Assembly: GCF_964204865.1 (NCBI RefSeq)
Contig: NC_135259.1
Location: 7,884,974-7,948,973, forward strand
Source: Styela clava
Lineage: Eukaryota; Chordata; Ascidiacea; Stolidobranchia; Styelidae
Reading direction: 5' to 3'
Length of the DNA stretch: 64,000 nt
Part shown: piece by piece, positions 11,504 through 23,625 of the stretch
Layout: each line of letters begins with the position of its first letter
How positions within the stretch are numbered: the first letter of the stretch is position 1
Notes under the pieces: generated by a model
The model's input: only the letters and a program-made list of their open reading frames with translations
The model's database searches: none
What the model was told of the DNA's origin: nothing
Made by a program: the position numbers and the translations under genes

Positions 11504-11731
11504 GGCTCCCGTAGAAGAATCAAGAGAGCGGATACCGGAACATAGTATGTGTACCAGATTAGGGTTAGGCCATAATTTTATTCCAATTTTCTATATTTTA
11601 GTTTTATCACGAGTTCGGGGACTAGCCGAGTGACTCCCGTAGTATTTATACCTGATATCATGGCCTACCCTAACCTGGTACACATACTACGTTCCGGTGT
11701 CGGCCATATTGGTTCACATAATACGGGAGTA
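11504..11731. mobile_element. MITE-like element with about 70-bp inverted arms
   Basis: Arms 11,504-11,573 and 11,660-11,731 are imperfect reverse complements containing GGTACACATACTACG and CTCCCGTA blocks. Related blocks occur at about 17,760-17,800 and in the small palindrome at 40,694-40,769, so this is a dispersed family. No coding capacity. Confidence 0.55.
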
Positions 11732-12150
11732 CCGACATATGTATAGAGTAAAAATGTAAAAACATTTACAAAACTTTTATTCATCTCTACCGTTAACAAA
11801 AATTAACACAGCAGCAAAAAATATATACCCGTTAGAATTCAAGAAACAAACACGTTTTGTCAGTTATCTGATGCGCGTATAAGTGTCATAGTACTTTGAA
11901 CAACTGTTTATTTTTTAAAACGTTCTGCGCATTCTTTTATGGGTGAGCCGTATGATGGAAATCTGCAAAGCTATTTAACAGAACTCTAAAACGATATACT
12001 TATGAACACAACTCTGTATTTATCGTTGAATAGAATTTAAATAAATAAACATTGATTTATGACAAACAACTAGAAATCATTTAATAACAAATTACATATC
12101 TACAAGCGCAATATTATGTTCCAACAACAAAGAAATATGCCAGTGATCTA
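11732..12150. other. Intergenic spacer downstream of the TPR gene
   Basis: AT-rich; probably holds the 3' UTR of the minus-strand gene ending at 12,151. Nothing else is supported. Confidence 0.4.
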
Positions 12151-13427
12151 TCAAATGTCCTTTATAATACTTCGTACAGTCTTCAAGTCTGATCTAGTTA
12201 CCTTAATACTATCTCTTTGCTCATCCTCGCTGGTAAAATCTAAGGCATTTTGTTTTGCTTCAAGTGCTTGCTCAAGTAAAGATTTTGCTTCCGAATAGTT
12301 ATGCAAGTCTGCGTTTGCCAGTCCGGAATTTGCCATCAGAAAGCCAAGGATTCGATGTTTCGAAGCATCAGTTTTGAAATGTCGTTTCATGCTGTCGATA
12401 CCTTTGCTATAGTATTCTACAGACTTCTTTATCCTACCCAATATGCGATAAGCTAAGCCAGCATAATTATTGCATTTTGCTTCTTCTATGATTTTGACAT
12501 CCGGGCTTGGATTTTCAATACCACGAAAAATATCTAGCATGGCCTCCATCATTTCCAATCCGAAATCTTTTGCGACCAATTTTAATCTATCGCCGGCTTT
12601 TACCATTTCATGAATCACGCATTTACTTTTTGCAACATTCTGTTTAAGGCATCGTATCGCTTCGTCAGAATCCGATTCTTTCTTACAAATTTCGGCATTA
12701 CAACGCAGTAAAAGGAGCGCTCTAGCGAAATTTTCTTGTGCGTAATAACCTTCAACTAACTCCATGACGTCATCAAATTTGGGGCCATTTTCTGACGTCA
12801 TGCTTTTGATTACTTCTGAGATATCCTGTTTAGAACGTTTCTCCCTTCCAATTAGCATGTTGCACTCAGCAACCATGACTTGGAGTTTTAGTCTGTTTGA
12901 CTGTTCGTTTCTCTCTTCAAGGAGATTTTCCAATATTTCGACTGCTTTTGGGTATTTAGCGTCGATCATAAGAATGGCTGCAAGTTCTAAATACAATGTT
13001 ACAAGAAAACATTTCTCAATTTTTGTTATGGAAATTTATGAAGTACAACGATGATGCATTGACAATTGCTCTAAAAAGAATGAATTGTGATGTATCCACG
13101 CAATGACTATACTGTTTCAATTATAGTTTTAGGTATATATATAAATAGCCATTCATAGCTTAACGCCAGCATAAAATTATGTGACATTTCATAGCTAACA
13201 ACATTTCTGAATTTTTTTACTGAAAGCCCATACTAACCTTCCTTTAAGAAAAGATTAGGGTCCGCTTCCGTTTGCCCTATTCGTAATGAACCTTTTTTCT
13301 GGCGCGTGTTCTCAGAATCTGAAAATAACAGCGATTCGTAAATAACATTAGCACTACACTCCAAACCAAATAATATGCCTTTTTTGTAATATTTTCTAAC
13401 GAAATCTTTTTTATAAAAAAGGTCCAT
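12151..13427 (-). CDS. TPR-like helical-repeat protein, 341 aa, two exons
   Basis: Minus-strand exons 13,427-13,238 and 12,986-12,151, joined by a phase-1 intron (donor GTTAGTATGG, acceptor TGTATTTAG). The start is the first ATG (MDLFYKKDF) after an in-frame stop; a further upstream exon cannot be excluded. The product is helical, with TPR-type pairs: LAAILMIDAKYPKAVEILE (residues about 65-83), a Tyr/Ala-rich pair at about 137-165, NNYAGLAYRILGRIKKSVEY (about 236-255) and an ANSGLANADLHNYSEAKSLL block at about 282-301. Such repeats usually form protein-binding scaffolds. No catalytic motif, signal peptide or membrane segment is seen. I cannot assign an orthologue. Confidence 0.75.
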
Positions 13428-16187
13428 TTTAGATAAATAATTATTCAGTAGAAATTGTTCATAATTGTGTAGCCAATTTCTCAACTTTCTTTACATGACC
13501 TGTTAAATTGAGCAATCAAAAACGATTAGTTCCAAGATTTTTTTCAAAACTGTTTTCTTAGAGCAGAATTAGAAAGATTTTTGAGTGGATAATATTAAGA
13601 ATTTAAACACTTTTTCACGCAAATTTGCTTGACCGCTATGCTAAAGTTTTATTGCTGTTTTTGAGAAAAAAAAAATCTTTTCTATGAACTTTTGTTCTAA
13701 TTGTTTGCAAATTGTCAGTATTTGAAAATACTAGAATCTGTTATAGTTTATTTATTTTTTTCAAATTTTATTTCAGTCTTAGGGTGCCCGATATTTCACC
13801 AAAAATTCTGTTTAAGCAGCAATTGACCTGCTGTCTATTTTATGCAAATTATGTTCTTCCATTAATCTATCTCTGCCCTTTCATTTTTCATTCATGACTC
13901 TTCATTACTAATATATATTTCACTTTTGTTTACTTTTGGAGTCTTATACTAATGACTAATATTTGGCAACACAATCGCCATCTACGGTGAGAGCATTAAA
14001 ATGGTGATTGGGACAATATATTCATCCCCATTTCTAACTTCATTAACCATAAAAGTCGAAATAATCTCAAGATTGTACCTTTTGGGGTATTTTTTACCAA
14101 TCTAAGTCCACAATCTTCATACAAACATTCTTTTAATGTATTGTCGACCGCATTACCTAAAAAGATACAACGAATAAACTATAAACTTATATAGAATATA
14201 TATCCAAAACCTATACCCAATATCTTGAAAAAAGTAAGATAAAAATTATTGATTAGTGATTGGTAATAAGAGAGATACTCAGGAATATGTGCAGTGTCTT
14301 TATCATATCATGCAATGTTTGATATTTTCTGTATAGAAATTCGAAACGTCGGCAAATCATATTGTTTTGCTATAATATCAGCAAGAATCTTGAATCAACT
14401 ATAGAATAGTTATCTTCAATCATGCTAAAGCATTCTTGCATTATATTCAATTCAAAGGCATAGAGGAAGGATACGTTGGGCGGACAGAAACCCAATCGAT
14501 AGCACAGATGTTTGTTGCGACTTGAAAATGACAGCCGAAAAAAAGAAAACACGAACCATGATTTTTAGACCGAACTGCAGCAGTTGTTCGACGAGATATT
14601 ACCTATACCTAAAACCAATCAAAACTGTGCGCAAAACGAGCGCATAGGATAAATAAGTTTCTCAACTTCGACATAGTCGATCCGACATTGCTGATGGTTA
14701 GTGAGCCCTGAGCTAATATCTTAAATGGTGTAATTATGTCCTAAAACCCTATACAATGTGAGGTATCGAAACATGTCAATTTATACAGAACGAACTTTCT
14801 TTTCCGAGTTTTTGACTCAGTTTCCGCGTCATTCGGGGTTGTTCATCTTCGTAAGCTCTCGGGCGTACCTTTACTGCAAGAAATTTTTTTAATAGAGTTA
14901 TGAAGGATTCAGTGGAAGATCTAATAATTAATATAAAATGTATTACACAACAAATCATAACTAATATAATAGCCTATATAAAATGCGCTACAATACATGT
15001 TATTGATGACTTGTCATTAATTACTGTTTTTTTTAATTAATGACGAAAATGGCACGAAGGGATGAGGGGCTACTGTGCCATTGCACAAATCATAATCAGG
15101 ATAGATGTTTCAAACATTAGACATTTTGCACCCAAATCAATTTACATACCCGATGCAGCAGCGCTCTGTACATGCTTAGAATCTGTCGTTTCAATGAAAC
15201 TAAAAATATATTATTCATTGTTAATTCAAACTTTCAATATTTAAATATTTTACTTTCCCATTAGTAAGGTCAAATATTAAGAAATGTCAGATTGGCGAAT
15301 ACTTCAGCCTCGGTGTTTTTCTTTAAATGTTGAATTATTTGTGCAAACATTCCCATACAGCTTGAAGCCCGTAAGACTAATTCGCGCATACTGCTGTGGC
15401 TTTGGTAGCATTGTTGCGTGCTTATTCAAACCAGAGAACGATGCTCGAATATATATGAACACGAAATCCAAACGCCGTAGTACGGGTATTCAATCTGTCA
15501 CAGGAGACTGACTAGCGGTACCAGCCTTGATACGATGTCATACAAAAGTGAAAAACAGTCATCGCGATGTCATAAAAACATGTTCCCATAATTAAAAATT
15601 ATACATCGTATTTTAGATGAAATATCAGATCTAACAGAAAAATCAAGAGCGAATGGAAGTAATAGCCTTCTAGCGAAAAATATGGTCTTTACCCACTGAA
15701 AATTCAAAACAATTTGTCCGGTAGTTAAAGAGGAATTCGATTTATGTATAACGATAAGTAGAAAATTACCAACAAGAAGAATTAGAACAACAACGTAATA
15801 ACAAAACGATCCATAGGTCCATTTCGTGTCCAATAATCGGTAATTTTGAAATCGATAGGAGTCCGGAGCTGTCCATCGAGTTTGCTGAGGATATCGACAG
15901 ACAAGCACGATAAGGGAATTTCACCATGAGGAAATAAAAGTTTGTTCCCAGTTTTCAAATAAAACAGCAAAATTTAGGATGAAACATTGGGTTCCATAAA
16001 ATCTTGAGAAATTTGAAAAAAAAGCAATCACGTTCTACGACTCCTACCGTTTTGGAATACTATACATTGGAATCGACTGGTCCATTACTTGTGAGAGAAA
16101 CGAATTTTTTTCGAAACACAACAACAACAACATTAACAACACACATTTAACATAAAAAGACACATATGCATTTCGTGTCCAGAAAAG
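13428..16187. other. Intergenic region without supported genes
   Basis: AT-rich. The minus-strand open frame at 15,570-15,908 overlaps repeat R1-like sequence (a block near 15,745-15,835 recurs at 16.15 and 32.1 kb), so I do not call it a gene. A motif at about 15,440-15,480 belongs to the dispersed 'atatatgaacacgaaatcc' set. Confidence 0.5.
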
Positions 16188-16702
16188 TCATTTTTCGTAC
16201 CCTTTTGCGTTCAAGTCAGCAGCATTGGGTGCTCCTTTTTCAGTTCCTTGAATTGAAACCGGATCAGTATCTTTATATCCGCCCGTTCTTTTTACTTCTG
16301 GTTCACAGGTAGAATCTACAAATTGTCACGTAGAGAATTTATCAATATCGCTAACATAATTGAAGTTGACGATGGGCTAAATGAATTAATTGATAAGCAT
16401 ACCTGAGGCAGTAATCTGTCCGATATTTGATCCCAAAATTTCAGTATTGTTCCTGCAAATAAAATACAAAGATAGTTTCTTAATCAAACTTTGTATTGGA
16501 AAATATACCACTCATTCTTTGGCAACAAAATAAAATATTTTTTAAAAATCATTAAAAAAATTACACGCAATTTCATTACTTGTATTAGGTAAATAGAAAC
16601 TTTTACTTACTCTATGTTATCACTGTTAATTTTGACTTGATCTCCTTCTTGGATAAAATTTACAGTGACATGTATGGGCGGTTTACCTGGTTGATGTGCC
16701 AT
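16188..16702 (-). CDS. Uncharacterised 89-aa protein, three exons
   Basis: Minus-strand exons 16,702-16,611, 16,452-16,403 and 16,315-16,188 with clean junctions (donors GTAAGTAA and GTATGCTT; acceptors TTTGCAG and TTTGTAG); phases match and total 90 codons with the stop. An in-frame TAA just upstream of the ATG supports the start. The product opens MAHQPGKPPIHVTVNF, then a GDQVKINSDNIENNTEILGS stretch followed by NIGQITAS, and a hydrophilic tail ending KGYEK. There is no signal peptide or membrane segment. Short Asn/Gly/Ile beta-like stretches of this kind occur as linkers in invertebrate NLR and death-fold proteins, but that is only a resemblance. None of its exons exceeds 43 codons. Confidence 0.62.
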
Positions 16703-19216
16703 ATTTTAAAAATTTATTATGCTTTAAAAAATAGCTGAAAAAACAAATCGAAAAATTGATCCCATGATATTGAAAATGTTTTCACTTCAAAAAAGGCAAT
16801 AATTCTAAGTTTGTAATCGCGAATTAATAATGTTTCTATTATTCAACATTAGATAACGTATAGATTGCATCATCTTTTTATCTGTAGAATAAAATGCAGC
16901 ACTCGGCCTCGGCTACTCAATTTAGGTGAGCAACTTAACTTAACAAGACTAAGTTACAGAGTAATTTAATTCAATCCGTCGCCTATAAACTGTTCATTAA
17001 ACCAACATAGCATTGGCATGACTTTGACATAAAATGAAGTTTATTCCAATATTGTCGAATGGTGTGTAGCATTTCAAAATTTGACTCAATCAAAAAATAG
17101 AAGTATTCGTATACAAGTTTCCCATAAGACTTTTGCAACTAAGAGAGCCTACAAACGAACATTACATATGAATGAAATAGCCTTTTCGCTACATTCTACA
17201 TTTACATCCTGTTTAAAAAGACATATACACTCGCTGTATACATAATGTGTTTGATAAACATATACGCACTTCTCATTCATATACATTTGTATGAATCTAT
17301 TGAATAAGCAAAGTTACAATAATACAGCAACTCGTATTGTATTTTTGAAAAGCGTATCGCTAAAATCTGATTCAGCCGGTTTCTGCTCACTAAGGCAATC
17401 GATTGACTTCGGGAATTTTGTCACTTCCTGGTACAAAGTGCTCTAGTCATTTAACGTCCATCGATACCGCGTTCAAATACCCACGCTTAGCTGAGTTCAT
17501 ATAGTAAACCAAACAAGACTTGAATATTATAAATTGCTAAGCGATAAAAGATTGTTGCTAACGCTAATTAGGCCCGAGTAACTCATAGTTTCATGCAAAA
17601 TAGTTACTTATGATTTGGCGCTTCAGAAGTGTGCCTACTTCACATCAATTTGTGGAAAGGCACTGAAACCTGTGGACAGGGGGTATATTCACTTGGCTAA
17701 CACATACAGTCCACAAACTCGTAATGAAATTGAAAGAAGGAAAATCGGAATAAAATTTAAGGCCTAACTCTAACCTTTTACACATACTACGGAAGTTCCA
17801 ATAATTTTGTAAGCAAAAATCATTTAAGTGTTATCTTAATTCCAACAAAGTAATAAATATGATTGTACAAACTTACGATTGTAACATTGTAAATTGAAGC
17901 TGCATTCATGATAAGTAAAAAAGATAAATATCCAATGTAAACAAACGGAACTCTGACAATTTGTTTTAATAAGTTGCATATTCGGAAGTTGTATGTATGT
18001 ATTGTATTATATGTACGTATGTAGGTGCTTTGATAAGACTTCAGCGTCATAAAATTGCCCACGTTATCTCGCTTGCTTAAACGTATTAATTATATCGAGT
18101 AATTACTAAATTACTGATAGAATTATCTATATGAACAGAAATACTGCAATAGATTTTATATTCAAAAAGTTACCATATTTATAGCCCCCAATCTGATAGA
18201 ATTAGGTTATCAATATTATTTGCTGTGCGCGATTGCTGCAGACAACTTTGACGTTGAGAGCTTAACTACAAAAAAAGACGCGAATATAAATATTTTGAAG
18301 TCTGGTAAACAAAGTGACGTTAATTGATATATAACAATAATAATTGGTACATCGTATGTTCAATTTATTATCCTTGAACATGTGCATATTTTTTTTTACT
18401 GCTTCCGATTAAGTAGATTTCAGAGTCGCTATCAATAAATAGTTATTTATCAATTTACAATATTGGAATCTCAATTAAAAATAGAACTTGAGGTCATTTA
18501 ATGTAATGTCGCTATGTATATGAACTATACATATTTCAAAATTGAAATTTTATGGTGTCACCCAAAATAGAACGCTGTTTGAAAAAAGATGATCCCCGTT
18601 TACAAAAATAGTCTCATTGAAGAGAGCCTGTTCATTCATTTAACGTTTATTTCTCACTGCATTGAAAAAAACGAATAATTTCAATACAACCCTAGAAAAC
18701 ACGTTTAGAAATTCCACTTGCATTTGGCATTAATTGTGTAAACCGTGTAATTTCCTGGTCACACGATTGTCATCATGAAATATACAAACACAAGATGGCA
18801 ATATTGCAATAAGAAATGTTAGTCAGAAGTAACGGTCAGGTTTCTGGTTTAGCCTAATATCTGTCAATTTTATATTATATAAATACGGTATACTTATGAC
18901 ATAGAAAAGACAAGGACCACTGACTCGTTATGTGGGCCAACTGGGAATATGACGTAGTCAGAAACATCTTCAAGTCCACCATCATGGCAAAACTCTGATG
19001 AAAGGAAATAATCAAATATTATATGCACTCTATCAAAAGTGGAAAATATAAAGGGATGTTATGAATTGAAATTTAAAATATCAATAAGAACAAAACAAGG
19101 AAGTACAAAATCTTTCATTCGAATCGGGCAGCTACTATTGAGTGCAATGAATAGAATCTATAAAAATGAAAAAAATGTCATTGAAGTGCAGTGAATTAAA
19201 AATTGAAATGATTATA
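16703..19216. other. Intergenic or intronic region, one coding-like exon candidate
   Basis: Mostly AT-rich with no gene. The stretch 18,894-18,994 (minus) could be a terminal exon (see findings). A CTAACTCTAACC...CACATACTACG block at about 17,765-17,795 is a fragment of the MITE family at 11.5 kb. Confidence 0.4.
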
Positions 19217-20115
19217 TTCTATAGCAGTGCTTCTTAAAGTATGGGTCGCAACCCAAACATTGGTCGCGGAAGGTTTAAAAGTGGGTCGCGACAAGGTCGT
19301 CAAGGCAAGGACAATCTAAGAGGAGAAGGACGAATTTTCAGCTTTCCCAATGATTCAATTTAGCTTCTAACTAAACTCTGGTATTTAAAAATAATGGAAT
19401 ATAAAGTTTCATTCACGGAAACAACTGTCTTGAGCTCATTGTTACATCACAATTTTGATATGCAAGTCACGTGTATTATTTTATGGCATCGGTAACCATG
19501 CACGTCGATTGTCGCTGTGTTGACCTCGCGGAATGTCGTCTTAGTGGATTAAAATAACCAAAAATGGGTGTCTTTTTGGTAATGTAAATTGTAATTGACA
19601 ATGCAATGAAAAAGTCGCTTCTCAACATTAAATTATTCAATATCTAGAAAAAATGTGACTTCATCTTGAGGCACCATTTACCGCGAACGAAGCAGTGTGT
19701 GCACATTTGATGAGTAAAAAGTTGTATATTGCGAGAGATACCTAAGTCCAGCTAGAATGTCGTGTTTGCGACCGACAGCGGACGAGGTTTCTGCTACAAT
19801 TCGCGACAAGGCACCTGTGCGAGCGAGAATATTTGGCACTGACTGATATTAAAACTAAGCTCGCAATCGCCTCGATTCCCATGACAACTTGCGTATAGCG
19901 CTCAGTAAAATAAAGCTGTGTATTGAAGATATAATGAAAAGAAAATTTCAGTTTCATCAATCTCACTGAGTCAATGGACTGTTTCTAATAAATAGTTGTC
20001 TGTATTTGTACGAACATTAAAAACACATTTTGCGTTATTTAGGATTGGGTCGCGAGTATTCATAAATTCAGATTTGGGTCGCGCTCGAAAAAGTTTAAGA
20101 ACCACTGTTCTATAG
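19217..20115. mobile_element. Non-autonomous hAT element with 8-bp target duplication
   Basis: Element 19,225-20,107 (883 bp) is flanked by the perfect duplication TTCTATAG (19,217-19,224 and 20,108-20,115). Ends are CAGTGCTTCTTAAAGTATGG and the complement of CAGTGGTTCTTAAACTTTTT, both followed by GGGTCGC-type sequence; CAGxG termini with 8-bp duplications are diagnostic of hAT. The interior has no intact transposase; the minus-strand frame at 19,742-19,966 is not convincing. Confidence 0.85.
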
Positions 20116-23100
20116 GATCGAAAATAGGACCTATAACATAGCTGTCAAATTGGGCAGCTACTGTTGGGTATAATGTACGGAATCTTTAAAATATTTGGTC
20201 ATTGAAGTGGTATGGATTAAAATATACAAATATATATCTATAGTATATATCGAAACAAGAAAGTACGTAACTTTGCTTCAAACTGGGAGGCTACTGTTGC
20301 ATCAAAATATGATATTTTTATAATGAGATGGGGGAGAGCGCATTTGGCCACTGACAATAACATCAGGTTCGGAAAAGAATTTAGATATGATTGATGAAAA
20401 TTCGATATTCAATTTTTTGGTGACCTGTAGGCTTAATTGATGACATATTTTTGCGGGTCTTTAAAAGTTTAATTTTTTTTTCAAATATTTTTCAATATCT
20501 ATTTCTAATAAAAATCAATACTATGAACAATCCAGCCATGTCTCGTCCTTAGGGATTTGTTCAAAAAGAATTGTTTTAAAACAATTGTTTAAAATCAAGT
20601 TTTTTTTGCCTGTTTTGTTCAAAATGGCTGTACTATTTGATTATTTTGTATTAAATAGTTTGAAGAAAAATGAATGTAAAAGCTTGCCAAGCGCTCCTTA
20701 TTTCCAATACATCTTTCAAAACGCCACAAATATCGATAGAGGCTCATGCACACCATCTCAAGCTGTAGTTCAGTGGTTGGCGCAGTAAAATGCGAGCGAT
20801 AAGCCATTACGTGAACGACCCAGCTGCGATGAAACCACCTTGCGAAAATTGGAATGCGATCGAATAAATGAGTTTGTATAACCGTGAAAAACTCACTTCA
20901 ACCCTAAAAAACAAAGTATGCTGAGCATAAAATAACCAAACAGTATTAATCGTAACAATGATTTCATTTTATGAGAAAAAAAGTCAATACATGACCTCGA
21001 AATCCATATTATGGCGTCATAACAGATTAGTTGTGGCGTCTTTGCATCAGAGGACTCTCACAATTAACATTGGCTATAGCCATAGGTCAGGGTGTCTCAT
21101 TGTTCATATCCGTAGATTACCGCCGATATAAGCATATTCTTCATTATTGCAACCCACTCGTTTTGCCGAAGGGCTGCACTTGATCAACCGCTTTTGTAGT
21201 AGGCTCGTGAGCTAATTTTCATGGTTTTTCTTACTCAAAACGTCTCTCTGATATCTCGGCTAAACATTCCGGGTGAAATCTTATGACTTTGGTGGAGATA
21301 TAAAGTGGCGATAAATGTACGCAATAGTGGTAAAAGTCAAAATACAAAAATTTTACTTACATTTTCGAAATTTTAATTCCGGCTGCGTGCGCAGCTGCCA
21401 GAATGCAACGTTTTGGCGTAGTTTCGCGGCGATGCAAGGGGTATTTCAATAAAAAATACAAAAAAAAATGATTTCAAACAAGCCTTTGTTTTAAAACACG
21501 ATGTTTTTTTGGAATTGATAAAAAACAAAACCCTGCTCGTCGTGCTAGAACAGCTTAAAGTGCTAAATATGCACGTGCTTTTGCTTCTGGTATAAGGTAC
21601 AGGGCTGTCATTTGCTAATATTGACATAGACTACCGCAAATCAAAATGTTAGTCCAGTGAGCTAAGCAACTTTCACGGCTTGACAATGAAGTCATTTTGT
21701 GAAGCTTGTGTTTTATTTCACCATCATGTTTACAAGATGATTTCAATCCGATTAGTACACTCGTGTTCATAACCCTGTTTTCGCCATGATAATGTAGCTG
21801 ACAAAGCACAAAATAAAATACGATGAACTGAATATTGGCCTTTGGCCATGTGTATCATAATAGCATTCATGTTTATTACGATTTACAGCAAAATCTGGAA
21901 GTTGTTTTCAATCTATTTCAAGTGGGTGACTTGTAACAATCTAAAAATTGGTAGTATTATTTGAGATATAATCTGACAAACTGAAATAATACTGTAGGTC
22001 AAAGCATTAAAAGTAAACATTGGTAATTTAACGTGAAGTGGTTAAGCTGCTGACAATGTAAATAAATGCGACTGTACATAGCATTCATTGATTCAAATTT
22101 AATTTCCGATGAAGCTCATTGTGCCCATTCTCTGATGTGTTGATAAAATAAACGATGCTGAGCAGGTTTTGCTTAAAAAGATCGCAAGGTTGTTTATCGG
22201 AGCCCCGAAATCACTCAGTTGATGAGTAGCCATGAAACTGTTGTGCTTGGTTTAACGCTTAATTTCAGGTAGTTGTCAGTGGCTAGAAAAGAACTCATTA
22301 TGAGAGAAAGGCGTGTCCTAAGTTTATCTAAAAGTTGTCATTAGTTGAGATTTTAAATGCGCCATTTACACTATTGACATAGTGTCGGATCGAGTTCACG
22401 CGCGCGAGTGTGTAGAAACCGATTACATTGCAAGCTAAGCTATATGTGACTTCGGAACTTGAAGCGAAAGAACTGAAGTTTCATAAGGTGCGTCGACATA
22501 TGTTGTTTCAAAACGTAAAACTTTGAAACTGTGAGTACAGTTCATATGTCTAACCAACATAATATATCAGAATGAATATAGCATGAAATTAGCATTTGGC
22601 TTAAAACAGATCAACTAGGTTTAAGTCTGTAGGATAAAATGTATTTCGATAACGTCCCCAGCCTCCAGCAGTGTATGTTAATATATCCTCTTCACTTCAC
22701 TCCTCCCTGCCCACTGCCACAATCGCGTACGACTTATATAGAAGTTCGACGCTATCGTAAACAGATTCACAGTGATTCAAAGGCATACTTTTGCTAAAGG
22801 GACAATTTGAGTTTTGGTCTAATTAGTATGAGCGTGTGAATATTTACAGCGATCTGTTAGATAAGCGATTTTTTCAAAATAGTACAATTTTTTTGACTAG
22901 TTACTTATAGATCTTAATCGGTAAGTATGTTGATAGGTATTTGTCTGTCTGTATGTCTGTGTGTTGGATGCACGCGATATCTCACGAAAGTGAGATTGGA
23001 TCTGCTGCAGATTTTGCATGTGCATTCATCATAGCTCGGATCAGAAGCCTATTGATTTTGGATGGATTATGTTGTATAATTAGCGAGTTATTAAATAATT

Positions 23101-23625
23101 AGTGATGGGACACACGGTGTCACTATGGAGTAAGACCACTGTTTTGGGGGATCCCCTAACCTTCAATCGATAAATCTTCGGTTTCCAACCGAATTCTAGT
23201 TTAGATCTTTCTGAATCGTCATTTTGTTCAAATTACTAATATTCCCCAAGTCCTATTTGAAATTGCGAAAGTTTCTCAAGTTGGTCGTGAACCTGTACTA
23301 TAAACATCAATAGACCTACTCGATGAATGCAGTCTCACCAAACATTTCGTTAACTCGTATTATTTATTATAAAATTCAACTATGATGATTGTAGCGTGAA
23401 ATGAAACAAGAGATCGATGCTTAAATATATGGACACGAAATCCAAAGCAAAGTACTCTTCGTACCGTACCTACCGGTATCAATTAATCCCCGAGTTACGC
23501 GTAGCGTCGCGTCGAATCGGAAACAGAAAAATATAGCAAAACATCGGAATATATATCAGATCTCATAGGACAACGATTTTTTCATAACATATTTTAGCTA
23601 GCTATTGTTATTTTTAAAGTAATTT
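20116..23625. other. Intergenic region upstream of the SLC19 gene
   Basis: No supported gene. It includes a CTGTCTG-rich repeat at about 22,940-23,100 and a fragment of the 'atatatggacacgaaatcc' repeat at about 23,424-23,445. A palindromic GCGTGCGCAGCTGCC region near 21,385 precedes a plausible minus-strand donor, but its open frames look like repeat sequence. Confidence 0.45.
22940..23100. repeat. Candidate dispersed element beginning with a TGTCTGTCTG tract
   Basis: A TTTGTCTGTCTGTATGTCTG tract followed by a GATATCTCACGAAAGTGAGA palindrome. From memory, sequences of this layout are common dispersed repeats in marine invertebrates. Ends are not defined and no second copy was seen in this window. 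Confidence 0.35.

Noticed and set aside
15570-15908. 112-aa minus-strand frame with a hydrophobic segment
   Set aside because: The hydrophobic part overlaps a repeat R1-like block that recurs at 16.15, 32.1 and 53.5 kb, so it is probably repeat translation.
17820-18062. 80-aa minus-strand frame with a hydrophobic run and a strong GTAAGT donor
   Set aside because: No downstream exon in phase could be identified and the composition is that of AT-rich noise.
21373-21809. Two overlapping minus-strand frames and a GTAAGT donor near 21,355
   Set aside because: Low-complexity and palindromic GC words suggest repeat sequence; no consistent frame across the presumed exon.
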